From Antarcticimicrobium sediminis (lineage in GTDB: Bacteria; Pseudomonadota; Alphaproteobacteria; Rhodobacterales; Rhodobacteraceae): DNA of 64,000 bases. Numbering within the stretch: the stretch's first letter is position 1; every line of letters begins with the position of its first letter. Location of the stretch: the NCBI RefSeq assembly GCF_004348975.1, contig NZ_SMFP01000018.1, positions 1-64,000 on the forward strand. The letters are read 5' to 3'. The notes beneath the pieces were generated by a model, which was given only the letters and a program-made list of their open reading frames with translations, ran no database searches and was not told where the DNA came from. Made by a program: the position numbers and the translations under genes. This document shows positions 42,075 through 50,991 of this stretch, one piece after another.

Positions 42075-43799
42075 ATGACCGCGACCATCCATCAAAACAT
42101 CCCCGATAGCCGAGGCATGAGCCTTTTCGAGGCCGATCCCGATCTCTGGCGCCTGATGCAGGTCTATCTCGACGAGGAGACCTGCGCGCGGGTGCGTCCG
42201 GAACTAGAGCGTATGGGGGCGTTGGCCGGGGGGCGACTGGAGGAGCTTGCCCTGACCGCCGACAAGAACCCGCCGGAGTTGCGCATCCGTGCCCGCAACG
42301 GGGCGCATGACGAACGTATTGTGAAGCATCCCGCCTATGAAGAGCTCGAGCGCTATGCGTTTGGCGAATTCGGATTGGCGGCCATGTCGCATCGCGGCGG
42401 TGTGTTCGGCGCAGAGGAAAAACTGCCGCCGCTCGTCAAATACGCGCTGGTCTATCTCTTCGTGCAGGCGGAATTCGGGCTTTGCTGTCCGCTGAGCATG
42501 ACGGATTCGCTCACCCGGACGCTCGTGAAATTCGGCGATCCGGAGCTTGTCGCGACATATTTTGACCAGTTGACCAGCCAGGACATGGACGAGCTCTTCC
42601 AGGGCTCGATGTTCATGACCGAACAGGCGGCGGGTTCGGATGTGGGGGCGATCGACACGACCGCGCGGTTCGAGGACGGCGAGTGGCGCCTCTACGGGGA
42701 CAAGTGGTTCTGTTCGAATCCGGATGCGGCGCTTGGCATGGTGCTTGGCCGCCCGGAAGGCGGCGGGGCCGGGACCAAGGGCTTGTCACTGTTCCTGTTA
42801 CCGCGACACCTGCCGGATGGCCGCAGGAACGCCTATCGCATCCTGCGCCTGAAGGACAAGATGGGCACCAAATCCATGGCTTCGGGCGAAATCGTTCTCG
42901 AAGGCGCCACGGCCTATCTCGTGGGCGAACCGGGGCAGGGTTTCAAGCAGATGACCGACATGATCAACATGTCGCGCCTTGCCAATGGCGTGCGCTCGGC
43001 CGGTCTCATGCGCCGGTCGGTCACAGAGGCGCTCTTCATATCGCGCAACCGCACTGCCTTCGGAAAGCGCCTTGTCGATCTACCCGTCATGCAGCGTCAG
43101 TTGCTCAAGATGATCACGACAGCAGAGCAGGGGCGCTCGATGGTGTTCCATACCGCCAATGTCCTGCGCCGTGCAGACGCGGGCGATGCGGGGATGGCCA
43201 AGGTGTTGCGTATCCTGACGCCGCTGGTCAAGTTCCGCACCTGCCGCGACGCGCGCAAGGTCGCGGGGGACGCGATGGAGGTGCGCGGCGGCAGCGGCTA
43301 TATCGAGGAATGGTCGGATGCCCGCGTGCTGCGCGATGCGCATCTCGGGTCGATCTGGGAAGGGACGAGCAATATCGTCGCCCTCGACGTGGCCCGCGCG
43401 GTGCGCCGGGAAGATGCCCTGTCTGCCCTGCATGCGCATGTGACGGACACACTTGAGCAAGCTAAGGAAACGATTGGCGAGCAGACGGCCATCGCCGACA
43501 GCTTTGCGCGTGCGGCAGACTTCCTCGACGGGGTTGCCCACAGCCGAGACCGCGAGATCGAGACCCGCGCGGCGGCGAGCTCCGTCTACAACGCCACCTC
43601 GGCGGCTTTCCTCGCCTGGGAAGATGCGCAGCTTCGCCTTGTCGGCAACGAGACAACGGGCGACCGGCTCGCCATTGCGCAGAACGTGCTGCGGCACAAG
43701 CTGTCGGCGCGGGACCCTTTCGCGCAGGATGTGGATGAGGCCGATCTCGCCGCGCGTCTCCTGTCCGAGGACAACGAGACGCTGGAGGCGGCACAATGA
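42075..43799 (+). CDS. acyl-CoA dehydrogenase (AidB-like branch)
   Basis: Acyl-CoA dehydrogenase of about 574 residues, longer than the common 390 and similar to the AidB/ACAD11-like branch with a C-terminal helical extension. Seen: FMTEQAAGSDVGAIDTTARF, LYGDKWFCSNPDAALGMVLGRPEG, RNRTAFGKRLVDLPVMQRQLL and EVRGGSGYIEEWSDARVLRDAHLGSIWEGTSNIVALDVARA. The W-E-G-T segment keeps the usual catalytic Glu. The ATG at 42075 has GGGAGGGA upstream. Its stop overlaps the next ATG (CoA-transferase) by four bases. It probably oxidises the CoA ester made by that transferase. Confidence 0.9.
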   Translation: MTATIHQNIPDSRGMSLFEADPDLWRLMQVYLDEETCARVRPELERMGALAGGRLEELALTADKNPPELRIRARNGAHDERIVKHPAYEELERYAFGEFGLAAMSHRGGVFGAEEKLPPLVKYALVYLFVQAEFGLCCPLSMTDSLTRTLVKFGDPELVATYFDQLTSQDMDELFQGSMFMTEQAAGSDVGAIDTTARFEDGEWRLYGDKWFCSNPDAALGMVLGRPEGGGAGTKGLSLFLLPRHLPDGRRNAYRILRLKDKMGTKSMASGEIVLEGATAYLVGEPGQGFKQMTDMINMSRLANGVRSAGLMRRSVTEALFISRNRTAFGKRLVDLPVMQRQLLKMITTAEQGRSMVFHTANVLRRADAGDAGMAKVLRILTPLVKFRTCRDARKVAGDAMEVRGGSGYIEEWSDARVLRDAHLGSIWEGTSNIVALDVARAVRREDALSALHAHVTDTLEQAKETIGEQTAIADSFARAADFLDGVAHSRDREIETRAAASSVYNATSAAFLAWEDAQLRLVGNETTGDRLAIAQNVLRHKLSARDPFAQDVDEADLAARLLSEDNETLEAAQ

Positions 43800-45016
43800 G
43801 CGCGGCAGTGAACCAACACCAACAGGGCGGCGCGCTCGAGGGGATCAAGGTCATCGACCTCAGCCGGGTGCTCGGCGGGCCGCTGACCGGGCAGATCCTT
43901 GGCGATCACGGCGCCGATGTCATCAAGGTCGAGCCGCCGATGGGTGACGAGACACGGGATTGGGGCCCGCCGTTCCGGAACGGGACCGCCTCCTATTTCG
44001 ACGGCGTGAACCGCAATAAGCGCGCGATCGCGCTGGACCTGCGGCACGAGGAGGGGCGCGAGGTTCTCCTGCGCCTGCTCGAAGATGCGGATATTGTCGT
44101 TGAGAATTTCAAGACCGGCACCATGGAAAAATGGGGCCTTGGCTATGAAGACGTGCTTTCGAAGCGGTTTCCGCGCCTGATCCATTGCCGCGTAAGCGGG
44201 TTCGGTTCGGACGGCCCGCTCGGCGGTCTGCCCGGCTATGACGCCGTTTTGCAGGCGATGGGCGGCTTGATGAGCGTGAACGGCACACACGAAGGTGGCG
44301 CGACACGGGTCGGGCTACCGGTTGTGGACATGGTCACGGGGCTCAACGCCGTGATCGGTATCCTCTTGTCGCTGCATGAACGCGAACACAGCGGGAAGGG
44401 CCAGTTCGTCGATGCAACGCTGTTTGACAGTGCGATCTCGCTCTTGCATCCCCATGCGGTGAATTACCTGATGTCAGGCAAGACGCCGGTACGGACCGGC
44501 AACAACCACCCCAACATTTCACCCTATTCGACTTACGCGACGGGCACGCGTCCGATCTATCTCGCCGTGGGCAATGATCGGCAGTTTCGCAAGCTCTGCG
44601 AGGAGATCGGCGCGCCGTCGATTGCTGACGATCCGCGCTTTGCCCACAATGGCGAGCGGGTCGTGAACCGCGAGGCCCTGCGCGCCGAGCTGGAAGCCGG
44701 GATGGCCAATGTGGACGGTGGCGACCTTGCTGACAGGTTGATCCGCGCAGGGGTCCCGGCGGGGCCGGTGCTCGACGTGTCCGAGAGCCTTGCCCATCCA
44801 CATACGCTGCATCGCGGGATGCGGGTCGACATTGACGACTATAGCGGCGTGGGCGCACCAGTGCGCCCATCGCGCAGCGCACCCGTCTACAAGGTGCGCC
44901 CGCCCAAATTCGCGCAACATAGCGCCGAAATCCTGCGGGAGTTCGATTTCTCGGAGGACGAGATCGAACGCCTGATACAGACCGGGATCGTGCCACAGGC
45001 TCGGCCTGGCCGCTGA
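43796..45016 (+). CDS. CaiB/BaiF-type (family III) CoA-transferase
   Basis: Family III CoA-transferase, 406 residues. Typical sequence: IKVIDLSRVLGGPLTGQILGDHGADVIKVEPPMGDETRDWGPPF, LNRNKRAIALDLR-like block, GYDAVLQAMGGLMSVNGTHEGG, VGLPVVDMVTGLNAVIGIL with the catalytic Asp, and the C-terminal PLLD-like segment replaced by GVPAGPVLDVSESLAHPHT. It is coupled to the upstream dehydrogenase and followed by a TAXI-TRAP system, so it likely activates the imported acid. Confidence 0.92.
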   Translation: MSAAVNQHQQGGALEGIKVIDLSRVLGGPLTGQILGDHGADVIKVEPPMGDETRDWGPPFRNGTASYFDGVNRNKRAIALDLRHEEGREVLLRLLEDADIVVENFKTGTMEKWGLGYEDVLSKRFPRLIHCRVSGFGSDGPLGGLPGYDAVLQAMGGLMSVNGTHEGGATRVGLPVVDMVTGLNAVIGILLSLHEREHSGKGQFVDATLFDSAISLLHPHAVNYLMSGKTPVRTGNNHPNISPYSTYATGTRPIYLAVGNDRQFRKLCEEIGAPSIADDPRFAHNGERVVNREALRAELEAGMANVDGGDLADRLIRAGVPAGPVLDVSESLAHPHTLHRGMRVDIDDYSGVGAPVRPSRSAPVYKVRPPKFAQHSAEILREFDFSEDEIERLIQTGIVPQARPGR

Positions 45017-45056
45017 TCCACCACCTACTGCACTTCATTATCGGGAGGAATACGAT

Positions 45057-46181
45057 ATGCATACTTTCATCAAGATGACCGTTGCGTCGATCGCACTTGC
45101 CGCCGGACCGGCGCTCGCGCAGGAGATAGAACTGCCGCGCTCCATGCTCTGGGCGACTTATGATGTTGGCTCGAGCGGCTATGCCGAGGCCTCGGCCATT
45201 GCCGACGCCTTCGGCAGGGAATACGGCACCCGCGTGCGCATCATGCCATCGGGCACGTCGATCGGACGGCTGTTGCCGCTGAAGACTGGTCGTGTCCAGT
45301 ATGGTTGGCTCGCCAACGAACTCTTCTTCGCGACCGAGGGGCTTTATGATTTCGCCGCACGCGAATGGGGGCCGCAGGACCTGCGCGTCGTGGCGGGGCG
45401 TCCGTCGACCTTCGGCATGGCCGTTGCGAAGAATGCCGGGATCGAGAACCTTTCCGACATCGCTGGCAAGCGCGTGCCGCGCATCAAAGCCAACCCGTCG
45501 ATCAACATCAAGGTCGAGGCGCTCCTAGCCTTTGGCGGGTTGACCTGGGACGATGTCGAGGTGGTCGAGGTGCCGTCCTATGGCGCTGCCCTCAAGGCGC
45601 TGGTCGATGGACAGGTCGATGTCGCCGGGTCCACGCCGACCGCGTCGACACTCTACGAGATGGAAAGCTCCTCGCGCGGTCTCGACTGGGCGCCGATGCC
45701 GGCGGACAATGCCGAGGGCTGGGAAGCGATCAAGTCTGTCGCGAGCTTCTTTGCGCCGGCCACGGCAACCCAAGGGGCGGGCATCACGGAGGATGACCCG
45801 GCACAGATTTTCGCGGTGCGCTACCCGATGATCACCGTCTACGCCAACGCCGACGAGGAGGAAGTCTATAATTTCACTAAGGCGCTCGACGAGACCTATG
45901 ACATCTACTCTAACGCCACCAAGGCGACATCGAAATGGAAACTCTCGGAAGCTGGGACGACTCCGGCGGATGCGCCTTTCCATCCCGGTGCAATCCGTTA
46001 TCTGATCGAGATCGGCGTCTGGACCGAGGCTGACAGCGCATGGAATGATGCGCGTCTTGAACGTCTGGAGACCGTTCAGGGGGTCTGGGACGAGGCGGTC
46101 GAGGCCGCGCTCGATGCCGGGATCGCGGACAAGGAATGGCCGGCCTTCTGGGCCGATTATAAGGCCGAAGCCCTCAAGTAA
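45057..46181 (+). CDS. TAXI-family TRAP transporter binding protein
   Basis: Periplasmic binding protein of 374 residues with a Sec signal (MHTFIKMTVASIALAAGPALAQ, cut after about residue 21). Mature hallmarks: WATYDVGSSGYAEASAIADAFG, VRIMPSGTSIGRLLPLKTGRVQYGWLANELFFATEGLYDF, and VYANADEEEVYNFTKALDE. A GGGAGGA site precedes the ATG. A perfect-looking hairpin lies ten bases after its stop, before the permease gene. Confidence 0.92.
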   Translation: MHTFIKMTVASIALAAGPALAQEIELPRSMLWATYDVGSSGYAEASAIADAFGREYGTRVRIMPSGTSIGRLLPLKTGRVQYGWLANELFFATEGLYDFAAREWGPQDLRVVAGRPSTFGMAVAKNAGIENLSDIAGKRVPRIKANPSINIKVEALLAFGGLTWDDVEVVEVPSYGAALKALVDGQVDVAGSTPTASTLYEMESSSRGLDWAPMPADNAEGWEAIKSVASFFAPATATQGAGITEDDPAQIFAVRYPMITVYANADEEEVYNFTKALDETYDIYSNATKATSKWKLSEAGTTPADAPFHPGAIRYLIEIGVWTEADSAWNDARLERLETVQGVWDEAVEAALDAGIADKEWPAFWADYKAEALK

Positions 46182-46190
46182 GGCGCCTTT

Positions 46191-46217
46191 CCCCGTGCCG
46201 GACTTTCCGGCATGGGG
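46191..46217 (+). terminator. hairpin between TAXI protein and permease genes
   Basis: CCCCGTGCCGGA (46191-46202) and TCCGGCATGGGG (46206-46217) form a 12-pair stem with one G-T pair and a three-base loop. There is no T-run, so stabilisation or partial attenuation of the upstream message is likelier than termination. Confidence 0.7.
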
Positions 46218-46247
46218 TTGTCCGATCTACGATCTTGGAGGCATGTC

Positions 46248-48191
46248 ATGGCCGATCCACACGCCGCTACCACGACCGGGCGGCTGACACCCGGAATCCG
46301 TATCCTGCTCGCCGTCCTAGGCGCGATGGGGCTGACGATCATTGTCGTGCAGACCTTCAACCTGTCGCTCTTCGGTGTCTTACCGCTTCTGGCGAACCGC
46401 TATTACTACTGCATTATCGGCGTTTTCCTCGCGGCAGCGTTCCTGATCAACCCGGCACGCGCGGGACGCCGTACCCCGGTAAGCCTGTTCGATCTGGTGC
46501 TCAGCGCGGCGTCGCTCGGGGTTGCGGGCTACCTCGCCTATCACGCCGAAATGATCATTACCCAAGGCTGGGAGGTCGTTGCCCCGGCACAAGCGGCAAT
46601 CGTGTCGGGTCTCTTGGTGCTGCTTTCGCTCGAGGCGGTGCGGCGCACGGCAGGGAGCCTGTTGATGGTGATCTGCACCATCTTCGCGGCCTATCCCCTG
46701 TTCGCCGAGATCATGCCCGCCTTTCTATGGGGGCCGTCCTTTAACCTCTCGGAGACGGTGTCCGCCCACGCGATGGGAATGGAAAGCATCATCGGTATTC
46801 CGCTGCGAGTCGTTGCCGACACGCTCGTCGGGTTCATCATCTTCGGGTCGGTGCTCGCCGGGATGGGCGGGGGGCAGTTCTTCATGGATCTGTCCATGGC
46901 CTTGATGGGGCGCAAGCGCGGGGGCGCGGCCAAGGTCGCGGTGTTGTCGAGCGGTCTCTTCGGGTCCCTCTCGGGCAGCGTTATCTCGAATGTGCTGACC
47001 ACCGGGCGACTCACGATCCCGGCGATGCAAAAAGCAGGCTACCCGGCGCAATACGCCGCGGGCGCGGAAGCCTGCGCCTCGACCGGGGGCACGTTGATGC
47101 CGCCGGTGATGGGGGCCGTGGCCTTTATCATGGCGTCCTTCCTGGACGTGCCCTACACGACGATCATGGTCTCGGCGCTGGTGCCGGCGCTACTCTACTA
47201 CCTGGCGCTCCTTCTCCAGGTCGATCTCTACGCAGCCCGAAATGGGCTTGAGGGGCAACCCGACGCACAACAGCTCTCCATGTCGTCCGTGCTGGCCCTC
47301 GGGTGGCATCACCTTGCGTCCCTTCTTGCGCTCATCGCGATGCTCTTCATCTTCAGCCCCTCCAAGGCCGCCTACTATGCGACGGCGCTCATGCTGATGC
47401 TGGCGTTTCTGCGTCATCGAAAGTTCCCGAAACCGGATGCGATCATGGCGCTGTTGCAAGACGTGACCGGCAATATCGCCCATCTCGTCGCTACGCTTTG
47501 CGGGATCGGCATGGTGGTCGGTTCGCTCGCGATCACTGGGGTTGGCAGCGCCTTTTCACGCGAGTTGATCCAGTATGGAGGCGAGAATATCCCGCTCCTG
47601 CTCATCCTAGGGGCGATCACGAGCTTCGTGCTCGGCATGGGGATGACGGTCAGTGCCTGCTATATTTTCCTCGCAACGCTGCTTGCACCCGCGCTGGTGG
47701 ATCTCGGGCTCGATCCCATCGGATCGCACCTGTTCGTTCTCTACTGGGGCATGCTCTCCTACATCACTCCGCCAGTTGCGCTCGCCGCGATCACGGCAGC
47801 GCAGATTTCCGGCGCCTCGGGGATGCGGGCGGGGTTCACCTCGATGCGCCTCGGTGCGACGCTCTTCGTGTTGCCCTTCGTCTTTGTCTATGAGCCGGCG
47901 CTGCTCCTGAACGGGCCGACCCTGACCATTTTCGCGGCGGTGGGCACGGCGGTGCTGGCGTTGACGCTGATATCTTGCGCCTTCGAAGCTTATCTCTACG
48001 GCATCGGGCGCGTGGGCCGAGCGGCGCGGGTCGCCCTCTTCGTTGCGGGCGGCCTGCTGCTCGTGCCGGACCGGGCTGTCGAAGGGACGGGCATGATCGT
48101 GCTTGCCGCGACCGTCCTCGCCCTTTGGCTCTCGGGCGGACGGCCCGGGGCCGATCCCCTCCAACCCATAGCTAAGATGGAAGACCTATGA
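46248..48191 (+). CDS. TRAP transporter fused permease (TAXI type)
   Basis: Fused DctQM permease, about 647 residues, with many membrane segments. Seen: VVADTLVGFIIFGSVLAGMGGGQFFMDLSMALMGRKRGGAAKVAVLSSGLFGSLSGSVISNVLTTGRLTIPAMQKAGY, EACASTGGTLMPPVMGAVAFIMASFL, LGMGMTVSACYIFLATLLAPAL and YITPPVALAAITAAQISG. The ATG at 46248 has GGAGG upstream; the in-frame ATG at 46212 lies inside the hairpin and is rejected. Its stop overlaps the thiolase start by four bases. Confidence 0.93.
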   Translation: MADPHAATTTGRLTPGIRILLAVLGAMGLTIIVVQTFNLSLFGVLPLLANRYYYCIIGVFLAAAFLINPARAGRRTPVSLFDLVLSAASLGVAGYLAYHAEMIITQGWEVVAPAQAAIVSGLLVLLSLEAVRRTAGSLLMVICTIFAAYPLFAEIMPAFLWGPSFNLSETVSAHAMGMESIIGIPLRVVADTLVGFIIFGSVLAGMGGGQFFMDLSMALMGRKRGGAAKVAVLSSGLFGSLSGSVISNVLTTGRLTIPAMQKAGYPAQYAAGAEACASTGGTLMPPVMGAVAFIMASFLDVPYTTIMVSALVPALLYYLALLLQVDLYAARNGLEGQPDAQQLSMSSVLALGWHHLASLLALIAMLFIFSPSKAAYYATALMLMLAFLRHRKFPKPDAIMALLQDVTGNIAHLVATLCGIGMVVGSLAITGVGSAFSRELIQYGGENIPLLLILGAITSFVLGMGMTVSACYIFLATLLAPALVDLGLDPIGSHLFVLYWGMLSYITPPVALAAITAAQISGASGMRAGFTSMRLGATLFVLPFVFVYEPALLLNGPTLTIFAAVGTAVLALTLISCAFEAYLYGIGRVGRAARVALFVAGGLLLVPDRAVEGTGMIVLAATVLALWLSGGRPGADPLQPIAKMEDL

Positions 48192-49393
48192 CCGAAGCTT
48201 TTATCTGCGACTACATTCGCACGCCCATCGGCCGCTATGGCGGCGGCCTGTCGAAGATGCGGGCAGACGACCTCGCGGCGCATCCGCTGGCGGCATTGCT
48301 GGCGCGCAACCCGGGGATGGATCCGGCGATGATCGAGGAGGTCTGGCTCGGCTGTGCCAACCAGGCGGGCGAGGACAACCGCAACGTCGCGCGCATGGCC
48401 GCGCTCTTGGCGGGCCTTCCGGAAACCGTTCCGGGCCTCACCGTGAACCGCCTCTGCGGGTCGGGCATGGAAGCCGTCGCGGCGGCGGCGCGCGCCATCC
48501 GGGCCGGGGAAATGTCCCTTGCCATCGCTGGCGGTGTCGAGAGCATGAGCCGGTCGCCCTTTGTCATGCCCAAGGCGGAAACACCGTTTTCGCGGGCGAA
48601 TGCGCTTTATGACACGACCATTGGCTGGCGGTTCGTCAATCCCCGGATGCAGGAGGCATGGGGCACGGATTCCATGCCGGAAACGGCGGAGAACGTGGCG
48701 GATGACTACGGGATTTCCCGTGAAGATCAGGACCTTTTCGCCTTGCGGTCGCAGGTACGGGCGGAAGCGGCCATGGCTTCGGGTCGTTTCGGCGAAGAGC
48801 TTGCGCCGGTGACCGTCGCCCTTGGCTGGGGAAAGACACAGGATGTGACTCAGGACGAGCATCCGCGCGTGGGCACGACGCTCGAGGACCTGACCCGGCT
48901 GAAGCCCATCGTGCGGCCAGAGGGAACCGTGACGGCGGGCAACGCGAGCGGGGTCAACGATGGTGCGGCGGCGCTCGTCGTTGCGTCGGAAGCGACGGCC
49001 AAAGTGCAGGGGCTACGTCCGATTGCGCGCGTTGTCGGGGCCGCATCCGCCGGTATCGCACCGCGTGTGATGGGATATGGGCCTGTGTCCGCAGTGCAGA
49101 AGCTCTGTGCGATGACCGGCGTCGATCTCGATCAGATCGACGTGATCGAACTGAACGAAGCCTTCGCCGCGCAGGGGCTTGCCGTGCTGCGCGGCCTCGG
49201 GATCGCGGGCGACGACACGCGCGTGAACCCCAATGGCGGGGCAATCGCGCTCGGCCATCCGCTCGGGATGTCGGGCGCGCGGATTACCGGCACCGCGGCC
49301 CTGGAACTTCGGAAAACTGGCGGGCGCTATGCCCTCGCCACGATGTGTGTCGGTGTCGGGCAGGGAGTTGCGATCATGCTTGAGCGCGTTTGA
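48188..49393 (+). CDS. acetyl-CoA acyltransferase (thiolase, PcaF-like)
   Basis: Thiolase of 401 residues, closest in motif to 3-oxoadipyl-CoA thiolase (PcaF): ICDYIRTPIGRYGGGLSKMRADDLAAHPL at the start, nucleophile Cys in VNRLCGSGMEAVAAAARAI, GGVESMSRSPFVMPKAETPFSR, His-containing NEAFAAQGL and GGAIALGHPLGMSGARI, and the second active-site Cys in ATMCVGVGQG. It cleaves a 3-oxoacyl-CoA with CoA. Coupled to the permease gene, it closes the operon. A hydratase and a 3-hydroxyacyl-CoA dehydrogenase are not encoded here and must come from elsewhere. Confidence 0.92.
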   Translation: MTEAFICDYIRTPIGRYGGGLSKMRADDLAAHPLAALLARNPGMDPAMIEEVWLGCANQAGEDNRNVARMAALLAGLPETVPGLTVNRLCGSGMEAVAAAARAIRAGEMSLAIAGGVESMSRSPFVMPKAETPFSRANALYDTTIGWRFVNPRMQEAWGTDSMPETAENVADDYGISREDQDLFALRSQVRAEAAMASGRFGEELAPVTVALGWGKTQDVTQDEHPRVGTTLEDLTRLKPIVRPEGTVTAGNASGVNDGAAALVVASEATAKVQGLRPIARVVGAASAGIAPRVMGYGPVSAVQKLCAMTGVDLDQIDVIELNEAFAAQGLAVLRGLGIAGDDTRVNPNGGAIALGHPLGMSGARITGTAALELRKTGGRYALATMCVGVGQGVAIMLERV

Positions 49394-49433
49394 CAAACAA
49401 GGACAGAGCCATGAAGGGCACGAACGCATTTTC

Positions 49434-49864
49434 CTAGGGCGATCCGTTTGGACCTGTCGCGGTTTGATGCCGCTCCTTTGATAGCATTTACTGCACCAAA
49501 GGAGACGAACTATGGGCACGGGAAGAACGGATGAATTCCGCAAGGTAGCATGTTCATCGGGCTGGATGTCCATAAGGCGACGATTTCGGTCGCGGTTGCA
49601 CAGAGCGAGCGAGGCGGAGAGGTCCGTCACTGGGGCACGATTCCGCACCGCCCGGATCATGTCCGCAAGCTGGTGGAGAAGCTTGGCGCCGGCAGAAGTC
49701 GTCTGTATTTCTGCTATGAAGCTGGACCATGCGGCTACGGCCTGCAACGCCAGCTTGTCGAGCTGGGGCATGATGAAATCCACGCCGATGCTGTCAGTGA
49801 GCAGTTCGCGAAACTGCAGAGGCAAAAGACACGGCGGACATCACGTTGGGTTATGGAGGGCTAG
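49434..49864 (+). pseudogene. IS110-family transposase N-terminal fragment
   Basis: From 49550 the frame reads MFIGLDVHKATISVAVAQSERGGEVRHWGTIPHRPDHVRKLVEKLGAG and YFCYEAGPCGYGLQRQLVELGHD, the RuvC-like N-terminus of IS110 transposases. The remaining 200 or so residues are missing. An ATG at 49512 (MGTGRTDEFRKVA) is one base out of frame and may be the original start before a deletion. The element interrupts the end of the thiolase operon. Confidence 0.8.
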
Positions 49865-49927
49865 ATGCGTCAATTTGAGTATGCCCTTAACGACGCCGCA
49901 CATGAACACCAACCGTCGCGGAATACT

Positions 49928-49961
49928 TGTTCATTTTGAGCCTGTTTTGATATACTGAACA
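49928..49961. other. candidate res site for the adjacent resolvase
   Basis: TGTTCA (49928-49933) and TGAACA (49956-49961) bound a 34-base AT-rich segment immediately before the resolvase gene. Serine resolvases act on sites of this form next to their own gene. The match is by layout only. Confidence 0.5.
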
Positions 49962-49985
49962 CATATCGTCATGGGCACACCCAAA

Positions 49986-50450
49986 ATGAACAAACCGAGC
50001 CCCAAAATCGGCTACGCCCGAACATCGACCGTCGATCAGAACCTCGATGCTCAAATCGAGGCTCTGACGGCTGCCGGGTGTGGGATGGTACGGCAGGAAC
50101 AGCGCAGTGGGGCTACGCTTGAGGGCCGTCCTGAGCTGAAGACGATCCTCGACTTCATCCATCCGGGCGAAACCCTAGTGGTCACGCGGATCGACCGGCT
50201 GGCGCGTTCGGTGCAGGATCTTCAGACCATCGTCGCCAGGCTGAAGGAAAAGGGCGCTCATCTGGCGGCCACCGAACAGCCCGTGGACACATCGACAGCT
50301 GCGGGCAAGGCCTTCTTCGACATGCTTGGCGTCTTCGCAGAGTTCGAAACCAATCTTCGCCGGGAGCGGCAAGCCGAAGGCATCAAGGCTGCTAAACGGA
50401 AAGGGGTCTATCGTAAGCGGCGGCTGGAGGGCACCGGGCTTTCAGCTTGA
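49986..50450 (+). CDS. serine recombinase (resolvase), C-terminus cut by IS66
   Basis: Resolvase/invertase catalytic domain: KIGYARTSTVDQNLDAQIEALTAAGC with the catalytic Ser, QRSGATLEGRPELKTILDFI, LVVTRIDRLARSVQDLQTI and the long E-helix FFDMLGVFAEFETNLRRERQAEGIKAAKRKGVY. Family members then have a helix-turn-helix DNA-binding domain of about 45 residues. Here KGVYRKRRLE runs straight into the end of an IS66 fragment, which supplies the last residues and the stop. DNA binding is probably lost. The gene would once have resolved plasmid multimers or transposon cointegrates. Confidence 0.8.
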   Translation: MNKPSPKIGYARTSTVDQNLDAQIEALTAAGCGMVRQEQRSGATLEGRPELKTILDFIHPGETLVVTRIDRLARSVQDLQTIVARLKEKGAHLAATEQPVDTSTAAGKAFFDMLGVFAEFETNLRRERQAEGIKAAKRKGVYRKRRLEGTGLSA

Positions 50451-50930
50451 CGGCTCGAAGTTCCAAGGAAGGAGTTCGTCGATCCGGCTTGCGGGATGGC
50501 CGGCAGCGATGGCTTCAAGAGTGGCTTTGAGGTAAGCGAAGGGCTCGACGTCGTTGACCTTCGCGGTGGCGATGAGTGAAGCGATGCGGCCCCAGGCGCG
50601 GCCGCCTTCGTCATGACCGGCGAAGAGCGCGTTCTTTCTCGTCAGGGCGATAGGGCGGATCAGATTCTCGACGGCATTGGAGTCGATCTCGACGCGACCG
50701 TCATGCAGGAAGGTCTGCAGCCCGTCCCATTGGCGATGGATGTAGGTCAGCTTCTCACCGAGGCGTGACTTGGCCGAGATGCGCAGACGCTGGCTTTGCA
50801 GCCATTCTCCGAACCCGACGATCAGCGGCGCAGTGCGGGCCTGCCGTGCCGACAGCCGCTGTCCGGGGCCCATGCCGCGGATCTCGGCTTCGATACGGTA
50901 GAACTCAGCGATGCGGCGCAGGCCTAAGCT
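50442..50930 (-). pseudogene. IS66-family transposase C-terminal fragment
   Basis: About 160 residues of IS66 TnpC C-terminus: GLRRIAEFYRIEAEIRGMGPGQRLSARQARTAPLIVGFGEW, GEKLTYIHRQWDGLQTFLHDGRVEIDSNAVENLIRPIALTRKNALF and GGRAWGRIASLIATAK. It keeps the Asp before SNAVEN that the copy at 1047 has changed to Val. Upstream of about 50930 similarity stops and the frame runs on to 51005, overlapping the end of the ATPase gene, so a deletion joined the two. Opposite orientation to the fragment at 1047. Confidence 0.85.
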
Positions 50931-50991
50931 CTTGATATCATGAGGCCAGAGTGGGCGCGCAGAAGTCTTGATATGCACGCCGTGAGGTTGA

